A DNA stretch of 64,000 bases, from contig JAGMCL010000060.1 of assembly GCA_023129165.1 (NCBI GenBank), positions 1-64,000 on the forward strand. Direction: 5' to 3'. Below, one piece after another: positions 42,611-51,384 of this stretch (the stretch's first letter is position 1; each line of letters opens with the position of its first letter). The stretch comes from Caldifarciminota bacterium. GTDB taxonomy: Bacteria; Hydrothermota; UBA3073. Below the pieces are notes generated by a model. It saw only the letters and a list, made by a program, of their open reading frames with translations, was not told the origin of the DNA and did no database searches. A program made the translations under genes and the position numbers.

Positions 42611-43378
42611 CTACCTCATCACACCAAGACCCATCTTTAGTGCGTTTTGCGCTCCGGCACCTTCAAAAGTAATTATAAGGTTATATACACCATTTGCGAC
42701 CTTTATATCATCCTCCCTCTTCCCATTCCATACAAGATAGAAGTAATCATCTTCTTCCCATTTATTAAATCCAGAGAGATAAGATTCCTTACTCCATATA
42801 AGATGTCCGAAGGCATCATAAATCAAGATTGTAGTATTTGTTTCTCCTGATACACTTTCGGGTCTTTTAAAAACAATTTTAGTAGTATCACACATCGGGT
42901 TAGGATAGGCAAATATATAGGGTAATTCTTCATCTTTAGACTCAGAAACTCTGGATATACCTTCATCTTGGTCAAATCTATTCCCAATGTCGATAGGGGG
43001 TAAGGTTAAACCTGGTTTGACCTCAAAACTATTACTTGTATCTATCAATGCCTCTCCAGCATCTGCGATAATTGATACGCTATCTGAAGAATATAAAACA
43101 GATACCTTAATTTCATTTATCCCTTCTGAGAGAATCAATGAACAGGGAGAAAGTAATCTTCGGCTTGGCTCAGATAGACCAGGAGAAATAACATAAAGGC
43201 TGCATGTTATATCCAGGGGGTTAGAGTTTTCTGAATCTCCATCCAGAACCACCTTTATATTAAATGGAACGCCCTCTTGTTTTGGTGTATCAAGTGGTTC
43301 AATTCTCAGCCTTGGTTGGAGTTGAGAAAAAAGTGGAAGACCAAAAACAAGAAGAATGGGTATTAAAAACCCTTTCAT
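42611..43378 (-). CDS. Secreted FlgD-Ig-like protein, first gene of the envelope operon
   Basis: Exported protein of about 255 aa, taking ATG 43378 as start (MKGFLIPILLVFGLPLFS signal; the frame extends 12 codons upstream into the promoter). A beta-sandwich region (20-130) is followed by a C-terminal FlgD-like domain (YPNPMCDTTKIVFKRP, IYDAFGHLIWSKE, VANGVYNLII). That domain resembles a T9SS tail but ends ALKMGLGVMR. The start has no ribosome site; the -10 box is 7 nt away. Function unknown. Confidence 0.7.
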   Translation of the reverse strand: MKGFLIPILLVFGLPLFSQLQPRLRIEPLDTPKQEGVPFNIKVVLDGDSENSNPLDITCSLYVISPGLSEPSRRLLSPCSLILSEGINEIKVSVLYSSDSVSIIADAGEALIDTSNSFEVKPGLTLPPIDIGNRFDQDEGISRVSESKDEELPYIFAYPNPMCDTTKIVFKRPESVSGETNTTILIYDAFGHLIWSKESYLSGFNKWEEDDYFYLVWNGKREDDIKVANGVYNLIITFEGAGAQNALKMGLGVMR

Positions 43379-43385
43379 ACCTGAT

Positions 43386-43414
43386 ATTATAACATCTTTT
43401 TTACAATTTGTCAA
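43386..43414 (-). promoter_or_regulatory. Promoter of the ExbBD/TonB operon, leaderless spacing
   Basis: Minus strand TTGACA (43409-43414), 17-bp spacer ending TGT, TATAAT (43386-43391). ATG 43378 starts 7 nt later with no ribosome site. It is back to back with the promoter at 43432. Confidence 0.75.
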
Positions 43415-43431
43415 GTTTTTAAAAAAATTTC

Positions 43432-43460
43432 TTGCATTTTATAGAAAAATATGATATAAT
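43432..43460 (+). promoter_or_regulatory. Promoter of the 43477 gene
   Basis: TTGCAT (43432-43437), 17-bp spacer ending TGA, TATAAT (43455-43460). A ribosome site CAGGAG follows at 43466-43471, so this transcript has a short leader. Only 17 bp separate the two divergent -35 boxes. Confidence 0.7.
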
Positions 43461-43476
43461 TCCATCAGGAGATATC

Positions 43477-44592
43477 ATGTATACTTTTTTCTTAATATTT
43501 ATATCGTTCCTTACCCTGCCAGAAATAGACTTTGTATATGCTCCAGGTACATTTATAGGTGACAAGGGGTTAGAGTTGCGCGTATTCCTCAATATAGATG
43601 TTGGAAAATTAACACTTATAAAAGAGGGTGAAGATTTCAATACGGCTTATTCTATCTCTATTATTCTAAAGAAAGACAACAGGGAAAGAGGTAACATATG
43701 GATGAAAAAGATAGAAGGACTGGCGTATGGAGCAAAACAAACACTCTATGATACAATTACTATAGATATATTACCAGGCTGTTATGATATGACCATAATC
43801 ATCTCCGATTTGAACTCTCAGAAATCCATGGAAAAGAAGAGTGAACTTCTGGTCGATAGTCTATCATCTGATTTTTCAATATCGAGTTTTATTCTTGGAA
43901 AATATGACAATTTGATAACCGATAATGCCGTCACAAACATAGATGGAATCTCGTGCTATCTGGAGGTCTATTCAGATAAAGAGGCAATGTTTTATTTCAC
44001 TGCTGAAGATTACAACGATAGCATTTCTATAACTCCTGGAATGACACCAATCACTATGAAACCAGTAATAAACAAATTAACCAATAATTTTGTCACTCTT
44101 ACTGCAGTTATACGGGAAGACGGGAAGAGTTTTGAAAGGGTTGATACTGTTTTTATAGGTAGTACTATTTTTGCAGATGATAATCTATACAAGAGTAAAA
44201 TAAATGCACTGATGTATATCTTCGATACTCCAAAGTTAGATACGCTACTCCTAGCTAAACCCGAGAAAAGAGATAGTCTCTGGGGAGCCTTCTGGAAATT
44301 CTATGACCCCACTCCTGAAACTGACAGGAATGAACTTGAGGATGAATATTTGGCAAGAATTAACTATGTGGAAAATTATTTAGGAGGTTGGCAAACAGAT
44401 ATGGGTAGAGTCTGGTTAGTAATGGGAATGCCGGATGAAATTGATAGACATCCGTTCGAACTGGAAGTCTGGGCGTATGAGATATGGTATTATTATTCTA
44501 TAAACGAAAAATTTATTTTCTACGATACGCATGGACTCGGCTGGTATGAGCTTATATATCCCGAAAACTGGAACCCCTGGAGAAGTAAATAA
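43477..44592 (+). CDS. GWxTD-domain exported protein
   Basis: Protein of 371 aa; ATG 43477 is chosen from the CAGGAG site and the signal peptide MYTFFLIFISFLTLPEIDFV. The body is beta-rich, and the C-terminal about 90 residues form the GWxTD domain (YVENYLGGWQTDMGRVWLVM, GMPDEIDRHPFELEVWAYEI). GWxTD proteins are secreted or envelope proteins of unknown role, common in Bacteroidota/Acidobacteriota-like lineages. It is transcribed away from the envelope operon and followed 18 bp later by the gingipain-like gene. Confidence 0.82.
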   Translation: MYTFFLIFISFLTLPEIDFVYAPGTFIGDKGLELRVFLNIDVGKLTLIKEGEDFNTAYSISIILKKDNRERGNIWMKKIEGLAYGAKQTLYDTITIDILPGCYDMTIIISDLNSQKSMEKKSELLVDSLSSDFSISSFILGKYDNLITDNAVTNIDGISCYLEVYSDKEAMFYFTAEDYNDSISITPGMTPITMKPVINKLTNNFVTLTAVIREDGKSFERVDTVFIGSTIFADDNLYKSKINALMYIFDTPKLDTLLLAKPEKRDSLWGAFWKFYDPTPETDRNELEDEYLARINYVENYLGGWQTDMGRVWLVMGMPDEIDRHPFELEVWAYEIWYYYSINEKFIFYDTHGLGWYELIYPENWNPWRSK

Positions 44593-44610
44593 TTACTGAC
44601 TTTATAAAAA

Positions 44611-47007
44611 ATGAAAATCATTGCTCCACTTCTAATACCAATCATTATATTTGCTGTTGAGGTTAACATTCCTACTGCAGATTACAGTTTTGATAATGGA
44701 CTGTTGTGCATGGATGGCTTTGGCCATACACCTGGTTTCACCCTTCCAGTCAGGGTTTTTCCAATAATAATACCGCCAACAATAGAAATATATCAGATCG
44801 AGGTAAGTGGTTTCCCTTCTACCATATTAGAATTCAGCCCTAACCTAACCCAATATGCAATCCAAAGAGCCCCTTTGGAGTCATTAAAAATAGATAGTTC
44901 ATTCAATAGGAACATGGCTGTTGTTTTACCCTCGATGATATTTAATGATAATGTAATACATCCAGTAATAATATATCCTTTTTTCTACAACGAGAATGAC
45001 GAATTAACACATACACCAGTTATTAACATAAATATAGGTCTTAATATAGACAATCTATCGCTTCCTTCTTATCCATTCGGAAGAAATGAAGATAACAAAC
45101 ATCTCTGTATCCTGACGATTCCATCGATTGAGTCCATTCTTGAAAACTTTATTTCTAGAAAAGTATCTTTAGGGTATAAGGTTTCTGTTCTTATAGTTCC
45201 ACCCTTAGTGGATGCTATAGAGATTCGCAAACTTATTAAAGAGAGATATATCGAATGGGGGTTTTCTCATCTTCTGATAATCGGTAATTACGAGTCAATA
45301 CCACAATTTCAATACCGGGAAGTAAATACGGATTTCTTTTACGGTGAACTCACATCGGATATGCAGGACAGGCTTGAACCATTCGCCGAGGTCGCTGTTG
45401 GTCGGATACCCTATACTGAACCCCAGGCTGTAGAGTGTCTACTTTCGAATTCGATTCTCTTTCAGATAAGAGATGAAAAGAAGGATATATTTTTCTCAAT
45501 CACTGAAGACATGGTTTCACCTGAATTCATAAAAGATATGTACAGTCTTTTCAGTCCCTATAATGTTGACTGCGATATTCCAGGGGGTGAATATAGTGTA
45601 TATATAGAACATACACTCAACGTAAGATTAGATATCCCTCTTGAGAATGCTATTATAATATCTACTACTGCTCATTCTGCTGATTTACTCTTGAAGAAAT
45701 ACGGAAATCGAGCAGCATGTATAATTGCCCCAACCTCTGACTCATATCTAATGCCCCGTAACCCTGGTGGTACCTCAACCTACTTATATAACATATTGAA
45801 AAATCTCCTGTTAGAGGATATGAGTATAGGAGAGGCAATAAGATTGGGTGCAATAGATTACTGGATGGAATATCCCGATTCCTTTACAGAGAAAAATATT
45901 GCAAGTTTTCATATCTTTGGAGACCCTACAAATACATTCAAAATCGCCCAATTAGAGGATGTAGGTTTAAAAGATGTTCTCTGTATCCCTTTCAGGGTTG
46001 AACCTGGCAAGAGTCTTTCTCCAACAGTTATCGTGAAAAACTTTGGGGATAAAACAGCCTATAATGGTAAGGTTATTGTTGAGATTAAAAAGGATGGAGA
46101 TATCCTATACTCTGAAATTGTTGACATATTAGATATCAAACCAATGGATGAAAGAGAAATAGACTTCCCTGAGTTTGTTATGTGTGAAGGAACCCTACAT
46201 ATAATCATATCAACAATATTCCCAGGGGATTTCAACGCATCAAATGACATAGTAGAAAAGACAATACTTTCAGGTTTCGATGTTCCGATTGTAATATCAA
46301 CCGATACATTATATGCAAATCTTTTTATGGAATCCTTATCACAGGAGGCGTTCTTTTCAACTGATACGTCATACAGAGGGGAATTGAGGAATGTATTTTT
46401 TTTAGAACCCTTTCAGGCAGTGGGTGAGAATATATACATAGAGGGATTTATCCCTGATAAAGACTACAGTGGGAGGATCGATGGTATTGGAAGATTTGCT
46501 GGATATTCATTTGAGTATAATGGACCACTCTCATCTGGTCTGCCGGATTGGTTAAACTATGACAGTCTCTCTATTGCAATGGTAGATACAGATGGAAATC
46601 CTGTGGCATTCAACCAGGGTTCTTATTTTATATTTCTTGGTAGGGCATTGTATTTGAACCAACCAGCCCTGTTTCTGAGCATTATAAGAGCTGATTTTGA
46701 TATAAAAACAGGCACTCTAAAGGATACATTAACAACCCTGTTCGAATGTAACCCAAATCCAACAAGGGGTGAAACAGCGATATTGTTTGAGATACCTCTT
46801 GATGATATTCAAGTCACTCTATCCATATATGACATAACAGGACACCTCGTCAAGAAACTTGTAGACAAGAAATTTTCCATGGGTATCTATTCCTATATAT
46901 TTGATGGTCTTGATTCCGCCGGGAGGGAACTTGTAACCGGTACATATTTTATCAGTCTCTCACTTGAGGGTATAACATTCACAAGAAAACTTATAAAACT
47001 AAGGTAG
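44611..47007 (+). CDS. Gingipain-like (C25 family) T9SS protein, probably inactive
   Basis: Exported protein of 798 aa with N-terminal signal (1-15). The central part (about 170-460) has the C25 layout: KVSLGYKVSVL, WGFSHLLIIGNYESIPQF, NTDFFYGELTSD, EVAVGRIPYTEPQA, and late CIIAPTSDSYL and MSIGEAIRLGAIDYW. The stretch that normally holds the GHG histidine and the catalytic Cys is short and reads AIIISTTAHSADLL, so catalysis is doubtful. An Ig-like region follows. The tail is CNPNPTRGETAILFEI, TGTYFISL and RKLIKLR (T9SS). It could be a cargo or a non-catalytic PorU relative. Confidence 0.72.
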   Translation: MKIIAPLLIPIIIFAVEVNIPTADYSFDNGLLCMDGFGHTPGFTLPVRVFPIIIPPTIEIYQIEVSGFPSTILEFSPNLTQYAIQRAPLESLKIDSSFNRNMAVVLPSMIFNDNVIHPVIIYPFFYNENDELTHTPVININIGLNIDNLSLPSYPFGRNEDNKHLCILTIPSIESILENFISRKVSLGYKVSVLIVPPLVDAIEIRKLIKERYIEWGFSHLLIIGNYESIPQFQYREVNTDFFYGELTSDMQDRLEPFAEVAVGRIPYTEPQAVECLLSNSILFQIRDEKKDIFFSITEDMVSPEFIKDMYSLFSPYNVDCDIPGGEYSVYIEHTLNVRLDIPLENAIIISTTAHSADLLLKKYGNRAACIIAPTSDSYLMPRNPGGTSTYLYNILKNLLLEDMSIGEAIRLGAIDYWMEYPDSFTEKNIASFHIFGDPTNTFKIAQLEDVGLKDVLCIPFRVEPGKSLSPTVIVKNFGDKTAYNGKVIVEIKKDGDILYSEIVDILDIKPMDEREIDFPEFVMCEGTLHIIISTIFPGDFNASNDIVEKTILSGFDVPIVISTDTLYANLFMESLSQEAFFSTDTSYRGELRNVFFLEPFQAVGENIYIEGFIPDKDYSGRIDGIGRFAGYSFEYNGPLSSGLPDWLNYDSLSIAMVDTDGNPVAFNQGSYFIFLGRALYLNQPALFLSIIRADFDIKTGTLKDTLTTLFECNPNPTRGETAILFEIPLDDIQVTLSIYDITGHLVKKLVDKKFSMGIYSYIFDGLDSAGRELVTGTYFISLSLEGITFTRKLIKLR

Positions 47008-47011
47008 AACT

Positions 47012-48283
47012 ATGTTTTACATAGAAGAGCTCTGCAAATACGAGGGACAAGAAGTAACCATCAAGGGATGGATTTACAACAGGCGTTCCAGTGGTAAGAT
47101 TGTTTTTCTTCTCATAAGGGATGGCACCGGGATAGTACAGTCTGTGGTGTCAAAAAAAGATGTTCCAGATGATATATTCAGACTTTGCGATATGATACCA
47201 TATGAATCCTCTGTCATAATTACAGGGATAGTAAATAAGGATTCGAGGGCTCCTGGTGGATATGAACTTCTATTTAAAAATATAAAAATCGTATCTCTTT
47301 CAGAGGAATATCCTATTTCACCCAAGGAGCATGGTATAGATTTTCTTCTGGAGCATAGACATCTCTGGATACGCTCAAAAAAACAGTTCGCAATTATGAA
47401 AATAAGGGCAATATGTATTAAGGCAATCTGCGATTATTTCGACTCAAGAGGATTCATAAGACTTGATGCACCGCTGCTCACTCCCTCTGCCTGCGAGGGT
47501 ACAACAACTCTCTTTGAGATCCCCTACTTCGACAACAAGGCATATCTATCACAGTCTGGACAGTTATATAATGAGGCGGGGTGTATGGCTTTTGGTAGGG
47601 TCTATTGTTTCGGTCCCACCTTTAGAGCAGAAAAATCTAAGACAAGAAGGCATCTAACTGAGTTCTGGCAAGTTGAACCGGAGATGGCATGGGAAACACT
47701 GCAAGATGCAATGGGACGAGCAGAAGAGTTGGTAGAATACATCGTTGAGTGTGTTTTAAATAAGAATACCAGGGAACTGGAGATACTTGATAGAAAAATA
47801 GAAGTGCTCAAAAAAATAAAAAGACCCTTCGAAAGAATAACCTATTCAAAGGCAGTTAAACTTCTTGATATTGAGTGGGGTGGTGATTTTGGTGCTCCAG
47901 ATGAAACAAAGTTATCGAATATGTTTCATAAACCAATCTTTGTAACAGGTTATCCAAAAGGTGTAAAGGCATTCTATATGAAGAGAGACCCCGAGGACGA
48001 CAGGATCTCCCTGAGTTTTGACATGCTTGCACCTGAAGGATACGGAGAAATCATTGGTGGTGGTCAGAGGGAAGACGACATCACTCAACTCAAGGAAAGG
48101 ATAAAGGAATACAACCTACCAAAAGAGGAATATAAATGGTATCTTGATCTTAGAAGATATGGAACCTGTCCACATTCTGGTTTTGGACTTGGAGTGGAAA
48201 GGACGGTAACATGGATATGTGGCATACATCATGTAAGGGAGACAATACCATTCCCACGAACCATAGATAGAATATACCCGTAG
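47012..48283 (+). CDS. asnS: Asparaginyl-tRNA synthetase
   Basis: Class II synthetase of 423 aa charging tRNA(Asn). The N-terminal OB-fold (about 1-100) contains VTIKGWIYNRRSSGKIVFLL. The catalytic core holds motif 2 (FGPTFRAEKSKTRRHLTEFW, followed by QVEPEMAW) and motif 3 (GFGLGVERTVTWICG). TRRHLTEFWQVEPEMA distinguishes AsnRS from AspRS. It starts 4 bp after the T9SS gene and so is probably co-transcribed with it. An intact enzyme. Confidence 0.95.
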   Translation: MFYIEELCKYEGQEVTIKGWIYNRRSSGKIVFLLIRDGTGIVQSVVSKKDVPDDIFRLCDMIPYESSVIITGIVNKDSRAPGGYELLFKNIKIVSLSEEYPISPKEHGIDFLLEHRHLWIRSKKQFAIMKIRAICIKAICDYFDSRGFIRLDAPLLTPSACEGTTTLFEIPYFDNKAYLSQSGQLYNEAGCMAFGRVYCFGPTFRAEKSKTRRHLTEFWQVEPEMAWETLQDAMGRAEELVEYIVECVLNKNTRELEILDRKIEVLKKIKRPFERITYSKAVKLLDIEWGGDFGAPDETKLSNMFHKPIFVTGYPKGVKAFYMKRDPEDDRISLSFDMLAPEGYGEIIGGGQREDDITQLKERIKEYNLPKEEYKWYLDLRRYGTCPHSGFGLGVERTVTWICGIHHVRETIPFPRTIDRIYP

Positions 48284-48613
48284 TAATTGAATATTGATGA
48301 TTGACTATTGACGATTAAGGACAAGGAAAAAGGAAATTATTGCAAATTGAGAATTTACGATTGGGAACAAGTAAAAAGTGAAAAGTTAAAAGGCAAAAGT
48401 AAATTATTGTAAATTGCGTATTGATAGTTGAAAGCAATTGTCAATAGTCAATAGAAAATAGTAAATTAAAAGATGATTAAGGACAAGGAAAAAGTAAAAG
48501 GTAATTATTGATTTAGACCCAAAAATTGAAGCCAATCGTAAATTGTAAATTAAAAAGGCACTTGCAATTGTAAATAGTCAATAGAAAATAGTAAATTAAT
48601 AGGCGATTGACCA
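48284..48613. repeat. AT-rich low-complexity intergenic repeats
   Basis: No gene. Short overlapping repeats: 'gattaaggacaaggaaaaa' at about 48314 and 48477, 'gtcaatagaaaatagtaaat' at about 48447 and 48578, and many 'aattgtaaatt' and 'gattgac' variants. It spans the gap between asnS and the Xer gene. Confidence 0.6.
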
Positions 48614-49507
48614 ATGACCAATATATCACTTATAGCATATATTGATAAATTCCTCTCGTTTCTAAAGAGCGAACGGGATGCGTCAAAGCATACTCTCAGG
48701 GCATATAGAAACGACCTTTCAGAATTTGAAGACTGGTTAAGTGAATTCTCAGATGTTACCGTTATAAAAAAGATTTCCCGAAGAAATGTAAGGGATTTTC
48801 TTGGCAGTCTTGGAAGATATGGTTATGAACGCACCTCTATATCGAGAAAAACTTCATCACTCAAGTCCTTCTTTAAGTTTCTTATGCGGGAGAATATAAT
48901 AGAGTTAAACCCTGCCTTGAGTATAAGGTGTCCAAAAAAAAGACGTAATCTTCCCTCTTTTCTCTCAATAGAAGAAATGAATGAAATGCTGGGCAAAGAA
49001 CTTTCAGAGCGCGATAGGGCAATCATTGAACTTATCTATGGTACGGGTATGAGGTCGAGTGAAATCTGTTCGTTGAATACAAATGATGTAAATTTTTTCA
49101 ATGAAACAGTGAAGGTAAGGGGTAAGGGTAAAAAGGAAAGAATAATCCCCTTAACAAGGAAGGCTAAGAAAGCACTTCGTGATTATCTTTCTCCTGCGAG
49201 AGATAAGAACACACCACTCTTTTTAAATAAATTCAGTAAGAGGCTTTCCCAAAGAAGTTTGCAAAGGATTGTCGGAGGGTATATAAGGTCTGTAGCAGAT
49301 GTTACAAGGTCATCACCTCACACACTAAGGCACACATTTGCCACTCATTTGCTCGATAAGGGATGCGATTTGCGTACGGTTCAGGAACTTCTTGGTCACT
49401 CATCTATATCTACAACACAGATATATACCCATCTCACACCTGAGACACTTAAGAGGGTATATAAACGTGCACATCCAAGAGCAGAATCGAAAAAGAATGA
49501 TTACTGA
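48614..49507 (+). CDS. Tyrosine recombinase XerC/XerD
   Basis: Protein of 297 aa, typical Xer length. The N-terminal SAM-like domain (about 8-92) contains SKHTLRAYRNDLSEFEDWL. Catalytic residues lie in GTGMRSSEICSLNTNDV (Arg), PHTLRHTFATHLLDKG (His-x-x-Arg), LLGHSSISTTQIYTH (His and the nucleophile Tyr). Probably resolves chromosome dimers. It does not show the extra segment that marks integron IntI integrases, so it is not an obvious source for the attC-like sites. Confidence 0.9.
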   Translation: MTNISLIAYIDKFLSFLKSERDASKHTLRAYRNDLSEFEDWLSEFSDVTVIKKISRRNVRDFLGSLGRYGYERTSISRKTSSLKSFFKFLMRENIIELNPALSIRCPKKRRNLPSFLSIEEMNEMLGKELSERDRAIIELIYGTGMRSSEICSLNTNDVNFFNETVKVRGKGKKERIIPLTRKAKKALRDYLSPARDKNTPLFLNKFSKRLSQRSLQRIVGGYIRSVADVTRSSPHTLRHTFATHLLDKGCDLRTVQELLGHSSISTTQIYTHLTPETLKRVYKRAHPRAESKKNDY

Positions 49508-49573
49508 TATCTGTCTTAAAAGGTAAAAATATAAGGAGTTATAGTCTTCAGACTATTAATGAAGATATTTAAA

Positions 49574-49615
49574 TGAGATTGCTTCATCCGTCTAACGACG
49601 GACTCGCAATGACAT
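49574..49615. repeat. REP-like repeat unit
   Basis: 'tgagattgcttcatccgtct...gactcgcaatgacat', inverted orientation relative to 13763. Intergenic between the Xer gene and 49673. Confidence 0.7.
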
Positions 49616-49672
49616 GATTTGGGATATGTTGTTACAAGGAGGGAAGTTTAAAACAATCAAAAAATCTACATT

Positions 49673-50296
49673 ATGAAGGAGTATAAAGACATATTTATAA
49701 GAATTTTCCAGATTGTAATTCCTATCATTATTACAATCATTATACCTCTGTTAGCAAGAGGAAGCTTTAAGAGAAAATTGAAAAAAGCGAAGGAAAACCT
49801 TTTAGAATTAAGGAAACATATACCAGGTGATATTAATAAAACAGATAATGGTCTTCCCTACTTCAAGGGAAGATATGGACATCATAACATTGAGATCTCA
49901 TTCGAGCGAAAAAAGAATACACCTCACGCAGATATTCAGATAACCATGGGTCTTTCCTCGGGATTTCCTGTAAAGATATATAACAGGAGAATTATGCCTC
50001 TTAAGGAAAGTATAAAAACAGGAGTCGCTCATATAGACAACCTTTATTCTGTTATCTCTTCAAGCTCTGAACAGGCAAAATCTCTAATCCTCTCAATATC
50101 AAGGGATGACATCGGGGCTTTAGACGATTTCCTTAGAGAGGGTATAGTAATAGATACTGAAAAAATCATCCTGCTCAAACGAAATGTTAACTCAAAAGAT
50201 ACAGAACCCCAGAAACTCCTGTCGGTCCTTGAAGTAACTTATAGGATTGCACGAGTCGTCGAAAGACTCGCCCCCCTGAAAACTAGTTTCTCATAG
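49673..50296 (+). CDS. Membrane-anchored hypothetical protein
   Basis: Protein of 207 aa, not recognised. One N-terminal helix (about 8-28, IFIRIFQIVIPIIITIIIPL), then a basic stretch (RGSFKRKLKKAKENLLELRK) and a soluble domain of about 160 residues with alternating beta and helix pattern (GRYGHHNIEISFERKK, DIQITMGLSSGFPVKIYNRR). It overlaps the DUF192 gene tail to tail by 6 bp. GAAGGAG-like context is absent at ATG 49673; 'aatctacattATG' gives no clear ribosome site. Confidence 0.6.
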   Translation: MKEYKDIFIRIFQIVIPIIITIIIPLLARGSFKRKLKKAKENLLELRKHIPGDINKTDNGLPYFKGRYGHHNIEISFERKKNTPHADIQITMGLSSGFPVKIYNRRIMPLKESIKTGVAHIDNLYSVISSSSEQAKSLILSISRDDIGALDDFLREGIVIDTEKIILLKRNVNSKDTEPQKLLSVLEVTYRIARVVERLAPLKTSFS

Positions 50297-50704
50297 GGTC
50301 GACATCTTGACCCTGTCACCCACTTTTATTCCATTTTGTTCAAACCAGCCCATTTCCACCTCAAGCGCATAGAGGATTGGTACAGGAGGAAAATACAATC
50401 TGTTTTTATACTGTATGTCCATATCCTGGATTGATACTATCACACCCTGTCTATCTATGAATGCAATAGAGAGTGGTATATAGGTATCCCTCATACAAAA
50501 CGGGTATCTATCATCCTTTTCAAATACAAAGAGCATACCACCATCTATTCTCTTCCTGTTCGATAATCCTTTACTCCTTTTATCAGGTGTGTCTGCAATC
50601 TCTACCATGATAGGCATACCACCAATATATATAAGACTCTTCTTGTTATTACATGCCAGAAGAAGAATGATAATGAGAATTGTGAATGATACAAGTCTAT
50701 TCAT
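50291..50704 (-). CDS. DUF192 lipoprotein
   Basis: Protein of 137 aa with a lipobox (LLLAC, Cys18) and a DUF192 domain (about 28-137: MVEIADTPDKRSKGLSNRKR, GMLFVFEKDDRYPFCMRDTY, IPLSIAFIDRQGVIVSI). DUF192 proteins are small beta-barrel secreted proteins of unknown role. All family motifs are intact. Confidence 0.85.
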   Translation of the reverse strand: MNRLVSFTILIIILLLACNNKKSLIYIGGMPIMVEIADTPDKRSKGLSNRKRIDGGMLFVFEKDDRYPFCMRDTYIPLSIAFIDRQGVIVSIQDMDIQYKNRLYFPPVPILYALEVEMGWFEQNGIKVGDRVKMSTL

Positions 50705-50767
50705 AATATATTTTATTCTACTCTTGACAATGAAGTAGGTATATCATCAAAAAAGGAGCTATTATAT

Positions 50768-51298
50768 CTACCCTATCATTTTGATTGGTTTTATCAGCGC
50801 AACTACAACAAAAAGTATTATCTCCAGGGTAATATAAAGTGAATAAGGGATTTTATGTATCCTGAGGGGCCAGAATATGGGTGTTATTCCCGTTGCCGAG
50901 TCCCTTATAATATGCGAAAGGAGTGAAATAAATATAAATATTGGTATATAGTTTCTAAATGGCAGAGGAAGTATGAACCACAATGTACAACACAAGAGCG
51001 CCGCAAATGTAACACTGTGAGTCACTGGTCTCAATGGAAGATTTATTACATCCTTTATTCTGATTGATCTTGCAGTCACAAAGTGGTCAAAATCAATAAG
51101 GAATGCCGCAAGAAATGCAATTATATAATCATAAACTTGTGAACATAGAGGAAGTAGTATCAGAAGAGAGATAATACCGTGAAGAAATGCATCAATTATT
51201 CCTGTTATTTCTCTTGAAAGAAAGTGAATCCTATCACCTATTATGAGAATGGCAATAAGCAGTATTAATCTTGCTATGTGGTTCTCAATGTTCAGCAA
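50768..51298 (-). CDS. YdjM/DUF457-like membrane metal-dependent hydrolase
   Basis: Integral membrane protein of 176 aa with about five helices. Conserved His/Asp positions of the YdjM/DUF457 family are visible: HGIISLLILLPL, FLIDFDHF, RPVTHSVTF and LSHIIRDSATGITPIFWPL. Family members are called LexA-regulated inner-membrane putative hydrolases; activity is unproven. The gene stands alone on the minus strand. Confidence 0.78.
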   Translation of the reverse strand: MLNIENHIARLILLIAILIIGDRIHFLSREITGIIDAFLHGIISLLILLPLCSQVYDYIIAFLAAFLIDFDHFVTARSIRIKDVINLPLRPVTHSVTFAALLCCTLWFILPLPFRNYIPIFIFISLLSHIIRDSATGITPIFWPLRIHKIPYSLYITLEIILFVVVALIKPIKMIG

Positions 51299-51384
51299 TT
51301 ATGAAAGAAAGTAGAAAATACACAAAAAAAATAGGTAATTGAGAATATATCTCACTAAAAACTCAAAATAGCAATCAAGCCATT

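Noticed and set aside
48614-49507. Xer gene as an integron integrase
   Set aside because: Normal Xer length and motifs with no sign of the IntI-specific insertion; far from the attC-like sites.
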